From positions 5,633,602-5,697,601 of the forward strand of contig NZ_KB913032.1 in assembly GCF_000384215.1 (NCBI RefSeq): a stretch of DNA of 64,000 nt, given 5' to 3'. Below are positions 59,536 through 64,000 of the stretch, in pieces (positions within the stretch are counted from its first letter, which is position 1; each line of letters starts with the position of its first letter). The notes beneath the pieces were generated by a model, which did no database searches, was not told the origin of the DNA, and saw only the letters and a list, made by a program, of their open reading frames with translations. The DNA comes from Amycolatopsis alba DSM 44262 (GTDB lineage: Bacteria; Actinomycetota; Actinomycetes; Mycobacteriales; Pseudonocardiaceae). Position numbers and translations under genes: made by a program.

Positions 59536-60177
59536 TCACCGTCTGTCGCCGGTGTAGACGACGGCGGCCCCCACCGCGTCCACGCCCGAGATCAGCTCGG
59601 CGAGCGCCCGCGGGAGTTCCCGGTGCGTTTCCTCGGCCCAGGCCCGCAGGCCGGCGCGGTCGAGTTCCGGTTCGCAGAGATCGTCGAGACCGACGGTCCA
59701 GGCCAGCAGGGCCAGGCAGACCGAATGCGGATCCGGCCGTTCGGTGCCGAGGACGGCCGTCCTCGCCTTGCTGCGCGCGGCCGTCGACATCAGCAGATCG
59801 CGCGGCGGGTACCGGTGATTCTTCCGCATGAGCACCCGGTCGGTCTCGCGGTCGATCACTCCCGCGGCGAGCAGATTGCCCGCGACCGTTTCCCCGAGAT
59901 CCTGCCGGAGATGGCCGACCCATTCCCGGACGGTGTGCCGCTCGCGTTCGCCGAGGATTTCCGTGAACACCCCGTCCAGTGCGGGATGCGCCAGGCCGCG
60001 GCGGGTCAGCGGCCGGATTCGCTTGCGTTCCACGGTGATCCGCTCGGCGAGGAGGAGATCGCAGAGCGCCGCACCGGCCATTCCGATGCCGAGTCCGGTG
60101 CGTCGCAGCGCGGGTTTTCCGGTGAACTCGTCGTGGGCGAGGAAGAACAGGGAATCGACCAAGGTCAGCCGACGCAT
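59536..60177 (-). CDS. GPP34 (Golgi phosphoprotein 3-like) family protein
   Basis: A 213-residue protein with the GPP34 pattern: LTLVDSLFFLAHDEFTGKP, GMAGAALCDLLLAERI, LAAGVIDRE, RYPPRDLLM and CLALLAWTVGLDDL. Actinomycetes have many copies; the eukaryotic relative binds phosphoinositide, while bacterial function is unknown. ATG 60177 is chosen with GGAGGG upstream; GTG 60186 is too close to that site. Confidence 0.9.
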   Translation of the reverse strand: MRRLTLVDSLFFLAHDEFTGKPALRRTGLGIGMAGAALCDLLLAERITVERKRIRPLTRRGLAHPALDGVFTEILGERERHTVREWVGHLRQDLGETVAGNLLAAGVIDRETDRVLMRKNHRYPPRDLLMSTAARSKARTAVLGTERPDPHSVCLALLAWTVGLDDLCEPELDRAGLRAWAEETHRELPRALAELISGVDAVGAAVVYTGDRR

Positions 60178-60220
60178 GAATGGCACGCCCTCCGGCGTTG
60201 TAGTGCGGGACGGCCAAAAT

Positions 60221-60241
60221 AGCGGTAGCCCGCGTACCGCT
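60221..60241. promoter_or_regulatory. inverted repeat AGCGGTA-7-TACCGCT
   Basis: 7-bp arms with a 7-bp spacer in the divergent region between the GPP34 gene and the permease gene, 44 bp before the GPP34 start. Candidate operator; no regulator adjoins. Confidence 0.4.
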
Positions 60242-60379
60242 GCGACCCGAGGTCCGTTTTTAGCCTGAACGGACGTATCTCACCGGGTTGCCCGGCCCTA
60301 AGGTGGGATGGCTTTCGCAAGATCAAGAACGCGAACCGACCGTGTTCGCTGACAAACCGACGTCCGGGGGGACGGGTCC

Positions 60380-61855
60380 ATGGGTACGCACAGGCCGAGG
60401 CGCGGTCTCGGTCACCGGCGGCTCGGAGCCGCCCAGATCGTCTTCTTCGTGGTGGCAGCGGCGGGTCCGCTCTTCGCCATCGCGGGCGGGGTCCCGACGA
60501 ACTACGCGGTCACCGGCAGTGTCGGTGTGCCGCTGTCGTTCCTCCTGCTCGCCCCGATCCTGGGGCTGTTCGCGGTCGGGTACGCGGCGATGAGCCGCTA
60601 CATCACCAACGCGGGCGCGTTCTATCCCTATGTCGCCAACGGGGTCGGCAAATCCACCGGCGCCGGGATCGCGTTCGTCACGCTGATCTCCTACAACGCC
60701 ATCCAGATCAGCATCTACGGCCTGTTCGGCTGGTCGGTGTCGACCTGGCTCGGCACGCTCACCGGGTCCCCGCCGCCGTGGTGGCTGTGCGCGCTGGTGA
60801 TGGTGCTGATCGTCGGCGTGCTCGGTGTCCTGCGGGTCGATCTCAACGCCAAGGTGCTCGGGGTGGCGTTGTGCCTCGAAGTCGCCGTCGTCGCGATCGT
60901 CGACATCGCGTTGTTCGCGAATCCCGCCGGTGGCAGCGTTTCCTGGGTTCCGCTGGAGCCGTCGAGCCTGTTCACGACCGGTGTGGGCGCGGTGTTCGCG
61001 TTCTCCGCCGCCGCGTTCATCGGTTTCGAGGGCGCGGCGACCTACGGCGAGGAGACGCGCGAACCCAGCCGCACGGTCGGCAGGGCGACGTTCGCCGCGA
61101 TCGGCCTCACGGCGGTGCTCTACGTCGTTTCGTCGCTCGCGCTGGCGGTGGGCGCCGGGCCCGACGTCATCGTCACCACGGCGGCCGCCCAGGGGCCGGA
61201 TCTGCTGTTCAACCTGGCGGGTCAGCATCTCGGTGGCACCTTCTCCGACATCGCGTACACGCTTTTCGTGACCGGCCAGTGCGCGGCGCTGCTGAGCTTC
61301 CACAACGCCGTCGCACGCTACTTCTTCGCGCTGGGCAGGGAAGGGCTGCTGCCGCGCTCGCTGGCCAAGACCAGCAAGCGCACCGGCGCGCCCGTGGGCG
61401 GTTCGCTCACGCAGACCGCGCTGGCCCTGGTGGTCGTCGCCCTCTTCGCGGTCGCGGGCCGCGACCCGGTGACCGAACTGTTCACCTGGCTCGGCACCAC
61501 GGCGTCGACCGGTGTCGTGGTGATCATGATCGCCGTCTCGCTTTCGGTGATCGGCTTTTTCAAACGCCGCCGCCAGGTCGAAAACGCCTGGCGCCGCTGG
61601 ATCGCGCCCGGACTGGCGATCCTCGCGCTGTCGGCCGTCCTCGCGCTGATCCTGCTCAACTTCGATCTCCTGCTCGGCCCGGCAGGCAATTTCCTGCTGC
61701 GCTGGGGACTGCCCGGTCTCGTGGTCGTCGCCGCACTGGCGGGTTTCCTGCGCGCGGAAGTGTTGCGGACAAGGGATCCCGAGACCTACGCCGCGATCGG
61801 CGGCCCGCTCGAAGGTGACGACGAGGAACTCGCGACGCTGCGGGCGGGACGATGA
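60380..61855 (+). CDS. APC-superfamily amino acid permease
   Basis: A 491-residue membrane protein with about 12–13 helices. The first helix motif QIVFFVVAAAGPLFAIAGGVP and the sequence SAAAFIGFEGAATYGEETREP are typical of the basic/aromatic amino acid and amine (APC) transporters. Substrate unknown. It overlaps the next gene by 4 bp. Confidence 0.93.
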   Translation: MGTHRPRRGLGHRRLGAAQIVFFVVAAAGPLFAIAGGVPTNYAVTGSVGVPLSFLLLAPILGLFAVGYAAMSRYITNAGAFYPYVANGVGKSTGAGIAFVTLISYNAIQISIYGLFGWSVSTWLGTLTGSPPPWWLCALVMVLIVGVLGVLRVDLNAKVLGVALCLEVAVVAIVDIALFANPAGGSVSWVPLEPSSLFTTGVGAVFAFSAAAFIGFEGAATYGEETREPSRTVGRATFAAIGLTAVLYVVSSLALAVGAGPDVIVTTAAAQGPDLLFNLAGQHLGGTFSDIAYTLFVTGQCAALLSFHNAVARYFFALGREGLLPRSLAKTSKRTGAPVGGSLTQTALALVVVALFAVAGRDPVTELFTWLGTTASTGVVVIMIAVSLSVIGFFKRRRQVENAWRRWIAPGLAILALSAVLALILLNFDLLLGPAGNFLLRWGLPGLVVVAALAGFLRAEVLRTRDPETYAAIGGPLEGDDEELATLRAGR

Positions 61856-62412
61856 CCGTGCGCGCCGCCGAACCGTCCGAATTGGACACCGTGGTCGACG
61901 TGCTGACCGAGGCCTTCCACGACGATCCGGTCAGCGTGTGGGTCTTTCCCGGTGCCGGGCGCCGCGCGGTGGCGCTGTCGATCTTCCATCGGGCGATGGT
62001 GCGCGGAACCCTCTCCGCGGGCGGCCACGTCGACGTCACCGACGACCTGTCCGGAGCCGTCCTCTGGACACCCGGCGGCGAGGAGGACGTGGACGGCGAC
62101 GCGTTCACCGGACTCACCGGGGAAGAGATCGGCAGGCTCGCCGCGTTGTTCGAGCTGATGACCGGGCACGCTCCCGGCGGCGACCACCACCACGCGCAGT
62201 TCATCGGTGTCCGCAGGAGCGCGCAGCGGCAGGGGATCGGCGCGCGGCTCATGCGCCACGGGCTCGACCGCAACGGCGCCGTGCCCGCGTATCTGGAAGC
62301 CAGCAGCCCGGAGAGCGCGAAGCTGTACCGGCGGCTGGGTTTCCGTGACCACGGACCGGCTTTCGCGGTCGAGGGCGGGCCGCCGATGCGGCCCATGTGG
62401 CGGGAGCCGTGA
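61852..62412 (+). CDS. GNAT-family N-acetyltransferase
   Basis: A 186-residue acetyltransferase with GVRRSAQRQGIGARLMRHGL as the acetyl-CoA loop and EASSPESAKLYRRLGF as the C-terminal element. ATG overlaps the permease stop (ATGA), so an imported compound may be acetylated; inference. Confidence 0.92.
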   Translation: MTVRAAEPSELDTVVDVLTEAFHDDPVSVWVFPGAGRRAVALSIFHRAMVRGTLSAGGHVDVTDDLSGAVLWTPGGEEDVDGDAFTGLTGEEIGRLAALFELMTGHAPGGDHHHAQFIGVRRSAQRQGIGARLMRHGLDRNGAVPAYLEASSPESAKLYRRLGFRDHGPAFAVEGGPPMRPMWREP

Positions 62413-62461
62413 CAGATCTCTCGTCGATTTGTCTATAAAGGACTGGTAAAGTCGGCGGCAG

Positions 62462-62770
62462 ATGACGACGAACCGTGCCCCCGCCCCACGGCACAGTTCC
62501 GTCTTCTTTCTCTTGATCTTGCTCGTCTTCGCCTTCGTCACGCCGACGGTTCCCCATGGGCACGGCCGCGCGAAGGAAGACCCGGTCGCCGTCTTCGCGA
62601 CCCATCCGCTGCCCGCCTTCCACGGCGGCCAAGCCGTCCCCCTCGCCGACGAGCCCGCCGAAACGGCGACCGTCGAGCTCCTCGACGCCGGTCCCGTCCC
62701 TGAGCAGGGCGAACCCGTCGTCGTCACCCGCGCGGTGCCCCAGGCTCCCGCGCGGGCACCTCCTGGCTGA
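62462..62770 (+). CDS. small protein with one N-terminal hydrophobic helix, unknown function
   Basis: A 102-residue frame: MTTNRAPAPRHSSVFFLLIL begins a helix or signal peptide (13–28), followed by VPHGHGRAKEDP and a proline/valine-rich acidic tail with no clear fold. TATAAA and TAAAGT lie just upstream. It stands 41 bp before the antiporter gene. Could be a real small secreted or membrane protein; coding evidence is modest. Confidence 0.45.
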   Translation: MTTNRAPAPRHSSVFFLLILLVFAFVTPTVPHGHGRAKEDPVAVFATHPLPAFHGGQAVPLADEPAETATVELLDAGPVPEQGEPVVVTRAVPQAPARAPPG

Positions 62771-62811
62771 GCCGGTCCTCACTCCCGCATCAGCCACCAT
62801 CGGAGGTCTCC

Positions 62812-64000
62812 ATGAGTTCCGGTCATGCCCTGCTGGCCGTCGGCGGTGCGTTCCTCGCCGCCGGTGTCATCGCCAGAGCAGGCGCCCGTATCGGGCTGCC
62901 CACCATCCCCCTGTTCATGCTGGCCGGATTCGTCTTCGGCCCCAACACCCCCGGACTGTCCCTTGTGGACGATCCGAAGGAACTCGGCGTCCTCGCCGGG
63001 CTCGGCCTCGTCTTCCTCCTGTTCTACCTCGGCCTGGAGTTCTCCCTCGACGACCTCGCCAAGGGCGGGCGAAAACTCGTCTGGTCCGGGCTGATCTACC
63101 TGATCCTCAACATCGGGGGCGGGCTCGCCTTCGGCTTCCTGCTGGGCTGGGGAACCAGGGAAGCGCTGGTCATCGCCGGTGCCATCGGCATCTCGTCGTC
63201 GGCGATCGTCACCAAACTCCTGCTCGAATCCCGCCGGATGAACAACCCCGAATCCCGGCTGATCATGGGCATCATCGTGATCGAGGACCTGTTCCTCGCG
63301 CTGTACCTGGCGTTGCTGCAGCCGGTGCTGTCCGGAGCGGGCAGTTTCGGCTCGGCCGTCGCCGACTTCGGCAAGGCCTTCGCGTTCCTGATCGTGATGG
63401 CCGCGCTCGCCCGCTGGGGCGGCCGGGTGGTGTCGAAGCTGTTCGGTTCGGCCGACGACGAACTGCTGACAGTCTGCTTCGTCGGTGTCGCCGTCATGGG
63501 CGCGGCCGTCGCCGAGGAGGTCGGGGTGTCCGACGCCATCGGTGCGTTCATGGTCGGCATGATGCTCGGCGGGTCGAAGGTCGCGCCGCGGATCCACAAG
63601 CTGGTGCTTCCGCTGCGGGACGCGTTCGGCGCGCTGTTCTTCTTCATCTTCGGGCTCAGCATCGACCCGAACGCGGTCGGTTCGGTGGTCGTGCCGGTGC
63701 TGATCGCGGTGGCGCTGACGATCGTGCTGAACCTGGGCGCGGGCGCGCTGGCCGCGCGGCTGCACGGGTTCGGCCGCCAGGCGGGGGTGAACATCGGGTT
63801 GACCGTGCTCACCCGCGGCGAGTTCTCGCTCGTGCTCGCCGCGATGGCGACGGCGGCCGGGCTGGACTCGCGGGTCGCGCCGTTCGTCGCGGGCTACGTT
63901 CTCCTGCTGGCCGTGATCGGTCCGGTCGCGGTCATCCGCTCGGAGAAACTCACCTGGTTGCTACCGGCGAGTATCGTCCGGAAGAATTCGACCACTCGGG
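62812..64000 (+). CDS. CPA2-family cation/proton antiporter (KefB-like, partial at right edge)
   Basis: The visible 396 residues contain about 12 hydrophobic helices of the Na_H_Exchanger domain: GLPTIPLFMLAGFVFGP, LLFYLGLEFSLDDLA, GISSSAIVTKLL, MGIIVIEDLFLALYLALLQ and GVSDAIGAFMVGMMLGGS, LTVLTRGEFSLVLAAMA. The frame is open at the window end. GGAGG 6 nt before ATG 62812. Likely K+ or Na+ extrusion in exchange for protons. Confidence 0.92.
   Translation, partial: MSSGHALLAVGGAFLAAGVIARAGARIGLPTIPLFMLAGFVFGPNTPGLSLVDDPKELGVLAGLGLVFLLFYLGLEFSLDDLAKGGRKLVWSGLIYLILNIGGGLAFGFLLGWGTREALVIAGAIGISSSAIVTKLLLESRRMNNPESRLIMGIIVIEDLFLALYLALLQPVLSGAGSFGSAVADFGKAFAFLIVMAALARWGGRVVSKLFGSADDELLTVCFVGVAVMGAAVAEEVGVSDAIGAFMVGMMLGGSKVAPRIHKLVLPLRDAFGALFFFIFGLSIDPNAVGSVVVPVLIAVALTIVLNLGAGALAARLHGFGRQAGVNIGLTVLTRGEFSLVLAAMATAAGLDSRVAPFVAGYVLLLAVIGPVAVIRSEKLTWLLPASIVRKNSTTR

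Noticed and set aside
1..64000. tRNA or rRNA genes
   Set aside because: No cloverleaf-like GGTTCGA(A/T)-type T-arm with matching acceptor stem, and no rRNA sequence, was seen on either strand by eye; a tRNAscan run would settle small cases.
1..64000. Secondary-metabolite gene cluster
   Set aside because: The P450, permease and acetyltransferases are scattered and no synthase (PKS, NRPS, terpene cyclase, RiPP enzyme) is present.

Overview
The window is about 70% GC, almost fully coding, uses many GTG/TTG starts and 1–8 bp translational overlaps, and encodes an Emb-type arabinosyltransferase at its left edge. Together with a cobalamin gene set resembling that of Mycobacterium and Pseudonocardiales (cobK, cobL, cobM, a fused chelatase I/D protein, a cobC-type aminotransferase) this points to an actinomycete with an arabinan cell wall, most likely a Pseudonocardiaceae member such as Amycolatopsis. 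The genus is inference.

Left third (1–20 kb): aerobic cobalamin biosynthesis. A minus-strand operon (cobL, cobM, a Gfo/Idh oxidoreductase, cobK, then the emb gene) diverges from a plus-strand operon (chelatase I/D, cobO, cobB, cobC, a repeat protein of unknown function). A second minus operon (cobU, cobT, cobS) diverges from cobD-cobQ. At 18.7–19.8 kb lies the cobalt uptake pair cbtB-cbtA, preceded by a clear cobalamin riboswitch. No cobA, cobG, cobH, cobI/J, cobF or cobN is present, so the early ring steps must be encoded elsewhere. A TetR/short-chain dehydrogenase pair sits between cobQ and cbtA.

Middle (20–34 kb): a deletion scar fusing the front of an ABC-transporter ATPase gene to the back of a NarL-type response regulator gene; a ROK kinase and a DeoR regulator; a DyP-type peroxidase; glutamate synthase gltB-gltD; a YigZ protein, an acetyltransferase and an Lrp regulator.

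33.6–50 kb: Lrp-controlled leucine/valine dehydrogenase coupled to a 924-residue FAD/Fe-S oxidoreductase; a phosphotransferase; a TetR-P450-ferredoxin unit with a readable promoter and operator; an Eis-like acetyltransferase; mtnA with a Rid protein; a PIG-L deacetylase; a dienelactone hydrolase with an arginase-fold enzyme; a diguanylate cyclase; an MFS exporter.

50–64 kb: a VanW protein; an IlvD/Edd sugar-acid dehydratase with a GntR regulator; a phosphoesterase; a PHP-domain protein; a secreted GH46 chitosanase with a regulator; a secreted small cysteine-containing protein; a GPP34 protein; an APC permease; a CPA2 antiporter running off the right edge.

The least expected structure is in the spacers. 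Spacers at gene 3' ends, mostly between convergent genes, carry several families of self-complementary repeats: inverted arrays of a strictly phased 21-bp unit (31.9, 50.6 and 56.8 kb), 18–29 bp perfect stems sharing TGAAGGCC-YCCTT (24.6, 44.0, 50.8 kb), and GCGAAAG-type palindromes (12.4 and 50.7 kb). Three of these families are stacked in one 390-bp spacer behind vanW. They look like 3'-end terminators or mobile palindromes and are the main candidates for something undescribed.
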